Source: Burkholderia vietnamiensis LMG 10929
GTDB lineage: Bacteria > Pseudomonadota > Gammaproteobacteria > Burkholderiales > Burkholderiaceae
Direction: 5' to 3'
Length of the DNA stretch: 64,000 nt
Assembly: GCF_000959445.1 (NCBI RefSeq)
Contig: NZ_CP009630.1
Location: forward strand, 1,488,001 to 1,552,000
Positions 53,304-64,000 of the stretch are shown here, in pieces. Both the position numbers and the translations under genes were made by a program. The stretch's first letter is position 1; every line of letters starts with the position of its first letter. Under the pieces are notes generated by a model. The model ran no database searches and had not been told where the DNA came from. It saw only the letters and a list, made by a program, of their open reading frames with translations.

Positions 53304-55757
53304 CTAGCGCTTCTTCGCCTTCGCGGCCTTCGCCGTATCGGCGAGGATCTTCTCGACCCGCTCGACATAGGTTTCGGTGCCGAACCGCCGCACCGCGGTC
53401 GCCCGCCCGCTCGCGACCAGCCGCTCGCGCAGCGCGCCGTCGTGCTTGAGCCTGCCGAGCGCATCGGCCAGCGCGGCCGCGTTGCCGGGCTCGCACAGCA
53501 GCCCGTTCTCGCCGTCCTCGATGATCTCGACGACGCCGCCCGCCCGCGCCGCGACCACCGGCCGCCGCGCCAGCATCCCCTCGACGATCACGCGCCCGAA
53601 CGGCTCCGGCGTGATCGACGTGTGCGCGACCATGTCGACCGCCTTCATGCATGCGGCCACGTCGCGCTGGAAGCCGAGGAAGTGCACGCGATCGCCCATC
53701 CGGTGCCGCGCGACCGTCTCGTGCAGCTGCGCCGCGTACTCGTCCTCGCCGAACAGCGGCGCGCCGACCAGCACGACGTGCATGTCGGGATGGCGCGTCG
53801 CGGCTTCCAGCAGCAGATGCTGCCCCTTCCAGTGCGCGAGCCGGCTGAACGAGCCCACCAGCCACGCGTGCTCCGGCAGCCCGAAGCGCGCGCGCAGCGC
53901 GGCCTGGCTGACGTTCTCCAGCGCGTCGAACGGTTCGGCCGAGATGCCGTTGAACACCACGTCGACGTGCTGCGGCGTGAAGCCGGTCAACGCACGGAAC
54001 GCCTGCGCGGACGCGTCCGAGTTCGCGATCACGCGCGTGATGCCGAACCGCGCGCAATACTTGATGGCCTTCAGCTGCTTGCCGCCGAAATGGTCGCCGC
54101 TGACGATATCGCGCAGATGCCAGACCACCGGCTTGCGCGCGAGCCGCCCGGCCAGCGCCGCGACCACCATCGCGCGCTGCGTGTTCGCGTAGATCACTTC
54201 CGCACGGCGCGCGCGCCGCGCCACGTTGCGCACGAGCGCGACGAGCTGCTTCAACGCGCCGGCCGACACGCCGCCCTGCTTGCGCACGCCGGCGAGCGCG
54301 CCCTGGTCGAGCACGTCGACGCGCGCGCCGATCTCGTCGAGCGCCGCGCGAAACGGGCCGTCGTCGAACAGCAGCACGTCGGCGTTCGCGCGCATGTGCT
54401 TCATGATCTCCAGCAGCGACAGCTCCGCGCCGCCGAGCACGCCGCTCTGGTCCAGCACGAGCGTCGCCGGGCCGCGCGCGACCGGCAGCGGCGCGACGGC
54501 CGTGCTGCGCTGCGCGGTCGAGCCCGGCAGCGCCGCCTCGACGTAGTCGAGAAAGCGCTGCCTGAACGTGTCGGCGGAGAAGCGCTCGGCGTTCGCGCGG
54601 CACGCACGCGGCGCGAAGCGCTGCGGCGCCCGCTCGAACTCGTCGACCGCCGCGACGATCGCATGCGGCGTCTGTTCGTCGAAGAACAACCCGGTCGGAT
54701 GCGCGTGCGAGGTCGGCTCGAGCACCGTTTCGAGCGCGCCGCCCTTGCCGTACGCGATGACCGGCGTGCCGCACGCCTGCGCCTCGACCACCGAGATTCC
54801 GAAATCCTCCTCGGCCGCGAACACGAACGCCTTCGCGCGCCGCATCCGGTCATGCAGCACCGCGAACGGCTGGTAACCCATGATCTCGACGTTCGGGCCG
54901 GCCTTCGCGCGGATCTTCTGCATCTCGGGGCCGTCGCCGATCACGACGAGCTTGCGCTCCGGCGTGCGCGAAAACGCTTCGACGATCAGGTCGATCTTCT
55001 TGTACGGCACCATCCGCGACGCGGTCAGGTAGAAGTCGTCCTTCACGTCGTTCAGCGAGAAGCCGTCGACGTCCACCGGCGGAAAGATCACCGCCGCGTC
55101 GCGGTGGTACACCTTGCGGATGCGCCGCGCGATGAACGCGGAGTTCGCGATGAAGCCGTCCACCGCGTTCGCGGTGCGCGTGTCCCAGTTGCGGATGTAA
55201 TGCAGGATCATCCGCGCGAGCAGCGACTTCGGCCCGTGCGTGAGATTCGATTGCTCCAGATACTGATGCTGCAAGTCCCACGCATAGCGGATCGGCGAAT
55301 GCACGTAGCTGATGTGCAGCTGGTCCGGGCCGGTCAGCACGCCCTTCGCGACCGCATGGCTGCTGGAGATCACGAGGTCGTAGTCGGACACGTCGAGCTG
55401 CTCGATCGCGAGCGGCATCAGCGGCAGGTAGCTGCGGTACTTGGTGCGCGCGAACGGCAGCTTCTGGATGAACGAAGTCGTCACGGGCTTGCCGCGCACG
55501 AACGCGCGGTCGTCGAGGAAATCGACGAGGCTGAACAGGTCCGCGTCGGGAAAGCACGCGATGATCTGTTCGAGCACGCGCTCGGCGCCGGCATACGTGA
55601 CGAGCCAGTCGTGGACGATCGCGACGCGCAGCGGACGCGACGCATCGCGTGCGCTCGCGCGAGCGGGCGCTTCGGTGCGGCGCAGTACGGCATCGCCGGC
55701 CGCGGCCGCGTCGGCCGTGGCGAAGTTCAAGGCGTGTTCCGCCAGATCGCGATTCAT
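53304..55757 (-). CDS. bceR: Double-domain glycosyltransferase (two GT4 units)
   Basis: An 817-residue protein with two tandem GT-B (family GT4) glycosyltransferase domains, about residues 45-405 and 435-805. Domain 1 opens RVAIVHDWLVTYAGAERVLEQI and has EEDFGISVVEAQACGTPVIAYG with the EX7E pair; domain 2 opens LVLDQSGVLGGAELSLLEIM and has TPEPFGRVIVEGMLARRPVV. Each should transfer one sugar to the growing cepacian repeat unit on undecaprenyl diphosphate. It overlaps bceQ by ATGA (start 55757). A basic, alanine- and lysine-rich tail ends the protein. The acceptor and donor sugars are unassigned. Confidence 0.93.
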   Translation of the reverse strand: MNRDLAEHALNFATADAAAAGDAVLRRTEAPARASARDASRPLRVAIVHDWLVTYAGAERVLEQIIACFPDADLFSLVDFLDDRAFVRGKPVTTSFIQKLPFARTKYRSYLPLMPLAIEQLDVSDYDLVISSSHAVAKGVLTGPDQLHISYVHSPIRYAWDLQHQYLEQSNLTHGPKSLLARMILHYIRNWDTRTANAVDGFIANSAFIARRIRKVYHRDAAVIFPPVDVDGFSLNDVKDDFYLTASRMVPYKKIDLIVEAFSRTPERKLVVIGDGPEMQKIRAKAGPNVEIMGYQPFAVLHDRMRRAKAFVFAAEEDFGISVVEAQACGTPVIAYGKGGALETVLEPTSHAHPTGLFFDEQTPHAIVAAVDEFERAPQRFAPRACRANAERFSADTFRQRFLDYVEAALPGSTAQRSTAVAPLPVARGPATLVLDQSGVLGGAELSLLEIMKHMRANADVLLFDDGPFRAALDEIGARVDVLDQGALAGVRKQGGVSAGALKQLVALVRNVARRARRAEVIYANTQRAMVVAALAGRLARKPVVWHLRDIVSGDHFGGKQLKAIKYCARFGITRVIANSDASAQAFRALTGFTPQHVDVVFNGISAEPFDALENVSQAALRARFGLPEHAWLVGSFSRLAHWKGQHLLLEAATRHPDMHVVLVGAPLFGEDEYAAQLHETVARHRMGDRVHFLGFQRDVAACMKAVDMVAHTSITPEPFGRVIVEGMLARRPVVAARAGGVVEIIEDGENGLLCEPGNAAALADALGRLKHDGALRERLVASGRATAVRRFGTETYVERVEKILADTAKAAKAKKR

Positions 55758-57220
55758 ACGGTTTTCCTCGCATTGAGACGGACGAACAGGTCGCGCACGA
55801 GCGCGCGCAGCCCAGGAGTCATCGTGAGCGACCACGCCAGGTTCAGCACGAGCACGACGGCGCACAGGCCGATCGACTCGCCGAGCCCCGACCATGTTTG
55901 CGCGAGCAGCAGGCTCGCGAGCAGGAAGGCGAGGTGCGCGAGCATGTCGAGCACGATCGCGCGCATCCGGATGGCCGACAGGTAGAGCAGCACGCCGTAG
56001 TCGACCAGCGCGCGCACGGCGACGACCACCGCCGCGCCGATCAGCCCGAAGTGATGAATGCCGAACCACAGCGCGCCGACGAAGAACGGCATTTCGACGA
56101 GCCCCGCGAACGCGGCGCGCGCCGGATTGACCTGCGACTGGATCAGGATGCGCGTGACGCTCGCCTGCCCGACGAGCCACACGCTGATCACCAGCACGCG
56201 CCCGACCGGCGCCGAATGCGCGGCGAGATCGGCGCCGACCCACAGCGTCAGGAACGGCGCGAGCGCGAAGATCGCGACGATGCCGACCGGCGTGAACACG
56301 CCGTTCAGGAATTCGAGCGACTGGCGCGCGAGCGTGTCGGCGTGATCGCGGCCGACCGCCGACAGGCGCGGAAACAGCGTGCGCACCAGCGCGTTCGGCA
56401 GCATGTTGAGCCGCGTGACGAGGTTCTGCGGCACGGTGTAGTAGGTGACGAACTTCGCGCCCATGCCGGCGCCGAGCATCACGCGGTCGAGCGTGTCGGC
56501 GATCATGCTGGCCATGCTCGCGATCAGCATCCAGCCGCCGAAGTTGAACAGCCCTTTCGCGGTGCCCCACTGCGGCGGATCGATGCGGCGGATGCCGAGC
56601 ACCTTGATGCTCGCGTGGCCGAGCATCACCGCCGCGATCAGCCGCGCGACCACCGCCGCGGCGAGCACCGTCTGCAGGTTCGGCGCGATCCACCACGCGG
56701 CGCCGAGCGGCAACAGCTGGAACAGGAACGTGCCGATCGTCTGGTTCGTGTTGAACACGCCGAAGCGTTCCGCGCCGTTGATCGCGCCGGCGAACACCCA
56801 CGACACGTTCGCGAGCGGAATCGCGAGCGCGAGCCACGGCAGCGCGAGATACACCTCGTGCTGCATCGCCGCCGACACCTTCGTGAAGTACGCGGTATAG
56901 ACGAACGCGCCGAAGTAGATCAGCAGGCCGCCCGCGATGCCGGTGCCGAGATTGAGCCAGAACGCGCTCCAGAACACGCGCGCGCTTTCGGCCGCATCGC
57001 CGCTCGCGAGCGCCTTCGAGATGTGGTTCTGCGCGGCCATGCTCATCCCGAGATCGAGGATCCCGAAATAACCGATCAGCGTCCACACGAGGCTGACGAC
57101 GCCGTAGCGCTCCACGCCGAGTGCATGGATGTACGCAGGCACCGTGACCAGCGACACGAAGGTCGGCAGGATCAGCCCGATGAAGTTGATCGAAACGTTC
57201 TTGAGTATGCCTTTGTCCAT
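55754..57220 (-). CDS. bceQ: Wzx-type polysaccharide flippase
   Basis: A 488-residue MATE/MOP-superfamily membrane protein with about twelve to fourteen helices, which should translocate the lipid-linked cepacian repeat unit across the inner membrane. It opens MDKGILKNVSINFIGLILPTF, the usual Wzx/RfbX start, followed by VERYGVVSLVWTLIGYFGILDLGM (the GxxxYG/LDLG signature). It lies upstream of bceR on the same strand with a 4-bp overlap, and 18 bp downstream of bceP, so the three form an operon (bceP-bceQ-bceR). Confidence 0.93.
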   Translation of the reverse strand: MDKGILKNVSINFIGLILPTFVSLVTVPAYIHALGVERYGVVSLVWTLIGYFGILDLGMSMAAQNHISKALASGDAAESARVFWSAFWLNLGTGIAGGLLIYFGAFVYTAYFTKVSAAMQHEVYLALPWLALAIPLANVSWVFAGAINGAERFGVFNTNQTIGTFLFQLLPLGAAWWIAPNLQTVLAAAVVARLIAAVMLGHASIKVLGIRRIDPPQWGTAKGLFNFGGWMLIASMASMIADTLDRVMLGAGMGAKFVTYYTVPQNLVTRLNMLPNALVRTLFPRLSAVGRDHADTLARQSLEFLNGVFTPVGIVAIFALAPFLTLWVGADLAAHSAPVGRVLVISVWLVGQASVTRILIQSQVNPARAAFAGLVEMPFFVGALWFGIHHFGLIGAAVVVAVRALVDYGVLLYLSAIRMRAIVLDMLAHLAFLLASLLLAQTWSGLGESIGLCAVVLVLNLAWSLTMTPGLRALVRDLFVRLNARKTV

Positions 57221-57238
57221 GCTCTTGCCTATCGGCCG

Positions 57239-59455
57239 TTACGGTTTCCAGCGGTACATCAGCACCTTGCCGCGCGCGTCTTCCTCGACGAACACCAGGT
57301 ATTCGCCGTTCTCGCGCCGGAACGCGCTGATGCCGAACGGCACGTCGACCCAGCCCGACGCGCGGCCGACCTCCGCACCGGGGCTCATCACGCCCACTTC
57401 CTTGCCGGTTTCCTTGTCGTACACGTGGATCTTCCCGACCGGCTCGACCGTGAAGAGGTAGCGGCCCTCGACGGTGATCCCGATCAGATCGAAGATCGGC
57501 TTCGCGTCGAGCTGCCATGGCAACGCGACCTGGTAGCGCAGCACCGGCGAGCCGCTCGACCATTTGTCGAAGCGCACCAGCACGCGGCCGACCTCCTTGT
57601 TGATGCCCGGTTGCGGCGGCGCGTCCGCGGTATAGCCGGTCACGTACAGCGTGTCGGTCTGCGGCTCGTAGAGCGCGCGGCGCAGCTGCGTGAACGGCTG
57701 CGGCATCGGATAGGTCGTGACCTTGTCGTACGAATAGATCGGGTTGCCGGCCTTGTCGACGCCGCCATAAGCGAAACGATGGATGCCGCGCACGTCGCTC
57801 GTGCGCCAGATGTCGCCCTTGGTGTCGACCCACCAGCCCCAGCCGCCCGCCTTCGCCTTGCCGGTCGTGTTGATCGTGAATTCATCGGCGTCGAGCCGGC
57901 CGTTGCCGTTCGCATCGCGCCAGATCCAGTCACCGCCCGGCGGCTTGTTCGGCACCTTGTCGACCGGCCGCGCACGGCCCGCGATCAGCCCCGACGGAAT
58001 CGCGACCTCGCCGTCGCGCTTGGCGTCGAAGCGGTAGATCTTCAGGTGATCGGCGTACATGTCGGTCAGGTACAGGAACGTGCGGCCGTCGAGGCGGCGC
58101 GCGAACGGCATGCCCGGATACTGGTCCGTGTGGAACACCGGGTCGTCCGGATACTTGAAGCGGTTCGACAGGAACCCGACGTATTTCCAGTCCTGCCCCG
58201 GCGGCTTCGACAAGTCGAGCTCGAAGCGCTTGTTGCCCGTGTACACGCTGTTCGGCCGCGCGGGATCGAGCCACGCGCCGTCGACGAACAGCAGCCCCTG
58301 CACCTGCCAGCGCAGCTTGCCGTCGGGCGTGTAGCTTTCGAGCACCGCGCCGAGCCCGGCGCCGATCGTGTCGTGGCGCGGCCCGATGCCGTTCATCGAC
58401 ACGTACACGTTGCCGGCGCGATCGACGCCGACACCGGTCAAGCCGTTGAAGCGCTGCGGCCCCGGACGCCCCGGCACCGGGCCTGCAAAGATGCCGCCGC
58501 GCTCGCCGAGCGTGCCGGACGGCGCATAGCCGTGGCCGCCCTTCGAAAAAATCAGCACCTGCTGGCGCGGGCCGTTGTCCGCGATCAGCACGCGCCCTTT
58601 CGCATCGACCGCCACGTCCACCGCCGCGGTGCCTTCGGGCAGCGCGGGCGCGTCGTCGAGCTTGCGGCCGTCGGCGCGCACGTGCGCGAGCCGCGCGGGG
58701 CCGGTGAGCGTGTCGGTCAGCAGCCATAACGTGCCGTCGCCGGCCAGCGCGATGCGGCCCGGCTCGTGCGCGCTCCAGGTGGCCTTCTTCTGCATCGTGT
58801 CGGCGTCGTACACGTCGACTTCGTCGTGCGTCGGGTTCGTCGCGAACAGGGTCTTGTCGTCCGCGGCGAGTCCGCCCACTTCGGCCTTCGACTCGCCCAC
58901 CTCCGAGCGCGCCGGCGCCGCCACCTCGTTCATCACCATGAAGCTCGCGGCCATCCGTGCGCGGCCCGCATCGGCGCGCCCGCCGGGCGCGACCTGCGGC
59001 GCCGCGCGAAACGGCGCGGGCTGTTTCATGTCGCCGAGCGTGCGCCGTGAAATGCCGAACCACTGCTTGCCCTTGTCCGGCCAGATGCCGGGCGACTGCA
59101 GATGGCCGCGCTCGTTGCCGACGCCGATCGCGACGTACGCGTACTTGCCGTTGACCGCGACCGCGCTGCCGCCGAGGTTGCCCCAGCCGTGCGTGCCGCC
59201 GGCGAAGCCGAGCATCTTGCCGTCCTGATAGACGCTCGCTTCAGCGCCGCTCTCGTCCCACGGCGCGTTCGTATACACCTTGCCGTCGGGCGTGACCGCG
59301 ATCGCGCGGATATCGATCTGCGTCCAGCTGCCGTCGCCATAGCCGAACGTATTGCCGATCCACGACGTGGTCGCGGGCAACACGTTTTCGGCCGGGGCGG
59401 CGCTCGCCGCGAGCGCCGCGCATACGGCCATGCCAACCAGAATCACACGTCGCAA
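57239..59455 (-). CDS. bceP: Exported beta-propeller-like protein of the cepacian cluster
   Basis: A 738-residue protein with a signal peptide (MRRVILVGMAVCAALAASAA). The body has repeated strand groups in the NHL/SMP-30-like style (DIRAIAVTPDGKVYTN, VDVAVDAKGRVLIADN, GVGVDRAGNVYVSMNG, DTLYVTGYT). It also contains a textbook EF-hand loop, DANGNGRLDADE (514-525), with Asp1, Asn3, Asn5, Gly6, Leu8, Asp9 and Glu12 all matching. It is probably periplasmic, where it could bind calcium and polysaccharide. The function is unknown; its position identifies it as bceP. It leads the bceP-bceQ-bceR operon. Nothing suggests a hydrolase active site. Confidence 0.85.
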   Translation of the reverse strand: MRRVILVGMAVCAALAASAAPAENVLPATTSWIGNTFGYGDGSWTQIDIRAIAVTPDGKVYTNAPWDESGAEASVYQDGKMLGFAGGTHGWGNLGGSAVAVNGKYAYVAIGVGNERGHLQSPGIWPDKGKQWFGISRRTLGDMKQPAPFRAAPQVAPGGRADAGRARMAASFMVMNEVAAPARSEVGESKAEVGGLAADDKTLFATNPTHDEVDVYDADTMQKKATWSAHEPGRIALAGDGTLWLLTDTLTGPARLAHVRADGRKLDDAPALPEGTAAVDVAVDAKGRVLIADNGPRQQVLIFSKGGHGYAPSGTLGERGGIFAGPVPGRPGPQRFNGLTGVGVDRAGNVYVSMNGIGPRHDTIGAGLGAVLESYTPDGKLRWQVQGLLFVDGAWLDPARPNSVYTGNKRFELDLSKPPGQDWKYVGFLSNRFKYPDDPVFHTDQYPGMPFARRLDGRTFLYLTDMYADHLKIYRFDAKRDGEVAIPSGLIAGRARPVDKVPNKPPGGDWIWRDANGNGRLDADEFTINTTGKAKAGGWGWWVDTKGDIWRTSDVRGIHRFAYGGVDKAGNPIYSYDKVTTYPMPQPFTQLRRALYEPQTDTLYVTGYTADAPPQPGINKEVGRVLVRFDKWSSGSPVLRYQVALPWQLDAKPIFDLIGITVEGRYLFTVEPVGKIHVYDKETGKEVGVMSPGAEVGRASGWVDVPFGISAFRRENGEYLVFVEEDARGKVLMYRWKP

Positions 59456-63026
<3,571 letters not shown>

Positions 63027-63080
63027 TTCGCGCGGCGCGTGCGCGTGCGTGCGTGCGTCGCCGGCAGAAACACGGCAGGC

Positions 63081-63115
63081 AAAAAAAACGGGCCGCTCGA
63101 TGTCGAGCGGCCCGT
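63081..63115 (-). terminator. Rho-independent terminator of metZ (may also end bceM)
   Basis: ACGGGCCGCTCGA and TCGAGCGGCCCGT are perfect 13-bp complements around TG. On the reverse strand eight T residues follow, so it ends metZ. Being symmetric, it may also stop bceM transcription in the forward direction, where the T tract is weak. Confidence 0.9.
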
Positions 63116-63149
63116 TGCATGACCGGCGCAGAACGCCGCGCTGTCGCGC

Positions 63150-64000
63150 TCAGCCGCCGAGGCCGCGCGCGAGATCGTTGCGCAGATCGCCCGCGTACTC
63201 GAGGCCGACCGCGAGGCGGATCAGCCCCTCGGTGATCCCGGCGGCCGCGCGCGCTTCCGGCGTGACGCGCGCGTGCGTGGTCGTCGCCGGATGCGTGATC
63301 GTCGTGCGCGTATCGCCGAGGTTGCCGGTGATCGAGATCAGCTGCGTGCCGTCGATCACGCGCCATGCGTTCGCGCGCTGCTGCTCGGGCGTGTCGCCCT
63401 TCAGCTCGAACGAGACGATCGCACCGCCCGCCTTCTGTTGCCGCTTCGCGAGCTCGTACTGCGGATGCGATTCGAGCCCCGGATAGAACACGCGCGCCAC
63501 GGCCGGATGCGCGTCGAGCCAGCGCGCGATTTCGAGCGCATTCGCCGACTGCTTCTCGACGCGCAGCGACAGCGTTTCCATCCCCTTCAGCAGCACCCAT
63601 GCGTTGAACGCCGACAACGTCGGGCCCGCGCTGCGCACGAACGGGAACACCTTGCCCATGATGAATTCCTTCGAGCCGACCAGCGCGCCGCCGAGCACGC
63701 GGCCCTGGCCGTCGAGGAACTTGGTCGCCGAGTGCATCACGACGTCGGCGCCGAGTTTCAGCGGCTGCTGCAGCACCGGGCTGCAGAAACAGTTGTCGAC
63801 GACGAACAGCGCGTTCGCGGCCTTCGCGATCTTGCCGATCGCTTCGATGTCGGCGAGCTCGGTCAGCGGGTTCGACGGCGTTTCGAGGAAGAACATCTTC
63901 GTCTCGGGCCGCACCGCTTCGCGCCATGCGTTCAGGTCGGTCGGATCGACGAAGGTCGTCGTGATGCCGAACTTGCTGAAGATCTGCGAGAACATCCCGA
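63150..64000 (-). CDS. metZ: O-succinylhomoserine sulfhydrylase, C-terminal part
   Basis: The C-terminal 283 or so residues of a PLP-dependent Cys/Met metabolism enzyme; the start lies beyond the right edge. The PLP lysine is in VVMHSATKFLDGQGRVLGGA, which, with the GMETLSLRVEKQSANALEIARWL segment, points to MetZ (O-succinylhomoserine or O-acetylhomoserine plus sulfide gives homocysteine). ETPSNPLTELADI and SITGNLGDTRTTITHPATTTH are typical. It ends in GLEYAGDLRNDLARGLGG. It is convergent with bceM, and a terminator lies 35 bp downstream of its stop. Confidence 0.9.
   Translation of the reverse strand, partial: GMFSQIFSKFGITTTFVDPTDLNAWREAVRPETKMFFLETPSNPLTELADIEAIGKIAKAANALFVVDNCFCSPVLQQPLKLGADVVMHSATKFLDGQGRVLGGALVGSKEFIMGKVFPFVRSAGPTLSAFNAWVLLKGMETLSLRVEKQSANALEIARWLDAHPAVARVFYPGLESHPQYELAKRQQKAGGAIVSFELKGDTPEQQRANAWRVIDGTQLISITGNLGDTRTTITHPATTTHARVTPEARAAAGITEGLIRLAVGLEYAGDLRNDLARGLGG

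Noticed and set aside
52705..53307. An open frame with a collagen-like LPGLPG repeat
   Set aside because: The peptide comes from the 9-bp repeat; other frames are open too, there is no ribosome binding site, and the flanks are arginine-rich without domain features.

Overview
This is a GC-rich stretch of chromosome whose gene content points to Burkholderia, most likely the Burkholderia cepacia complex. The strongest marker is an almost complete second cepacian exopolysaccharide cluster (bce-II type) at 48-63 kb. The signature Burkholderiales gene families, several LysR regulators, a Gram-negative porin and an HU protein with a lysine/alanine-rich tail agree with this. No rRNA, CRISPR array, prophage or insertion sequence was seen. 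The window cuts a gene at each end: an alcohol-dehydrogenase-like gene on the left and metZ on the right.

Layout. 0-5 kb: small metabolic genes (ABM monooxygenase, SDR with a divergent LysR regulator, purine permease, Nudix hydrolase). 5-9.3 kb: three lipoproteins (DUF4382, a 53-residue lipoprotein, and a large NlpC/P60-like one). 9.3-14.3 kb: a reverse-strand signalling group of a GGDEF/EAL membrane protein, a haem-oxygenase-like diiron candidate and a response regulator that lacks the phospho-acceptor, next to a Crp/Fnr regulator with an AT-rich palindromic upstream region. 14.9-17.7 kb: two alpha/beta hydrolases and an exported metallo-beta-lactamase-fold enzyme. 18-24.6 kb: a 3-hydroxyacyl-CoA dehydrogenase, acetoacetate decarboxylase, three LysR regulators and one AraC regulator. 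24.7-34.2 kb: an acyl-CoA oxidation module (CoA transferase, acyl-CoA dehydrogenase, ETF-ubiquinone oxidoreductase, EtfB, EtfA) with a divergent PucR-type regulator and an enoyl-CoA hydratase.

34.3-43.7 kb holds a self-contained selenocysteine locus on the reverse strand: fdnG with an in-frame TGA and a SECIS hairpin, fdnH, fdnI, fdhE, selA, selB and the selC tRNA, closed by a rho-independent terminator. Together these genes make the selenoprotein formate dehydrogenase and most of the machinery that decodes its UGA; selD is not in the window. 43.8-47.8 kb carries a YihY-type membrane protein, a porin, a VOC protein and the tailed HU protein.

48-63 kb is the cepacian cluster. bceT makes UDP-glucose, and bceN and bceM make the GDP-6-deoxyhexose (GDP-D-rhamnose) donor. 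bceR is a double glycosyltransferase, bceQ the Wzx-type flippase, bceO, bceS and bceU are acyltransferases, and bceP is a large exported protein with an EF-hand-like loop. The cluster is split into blocks on alternating strands, with long AT-rich or repeat-rich gaps. Those gaps contain a 9-bp perfect tandem array, a 14-bp degenerate minisatellite, candidate operators and a previously easy-to-miss 47-residue membrane protein.
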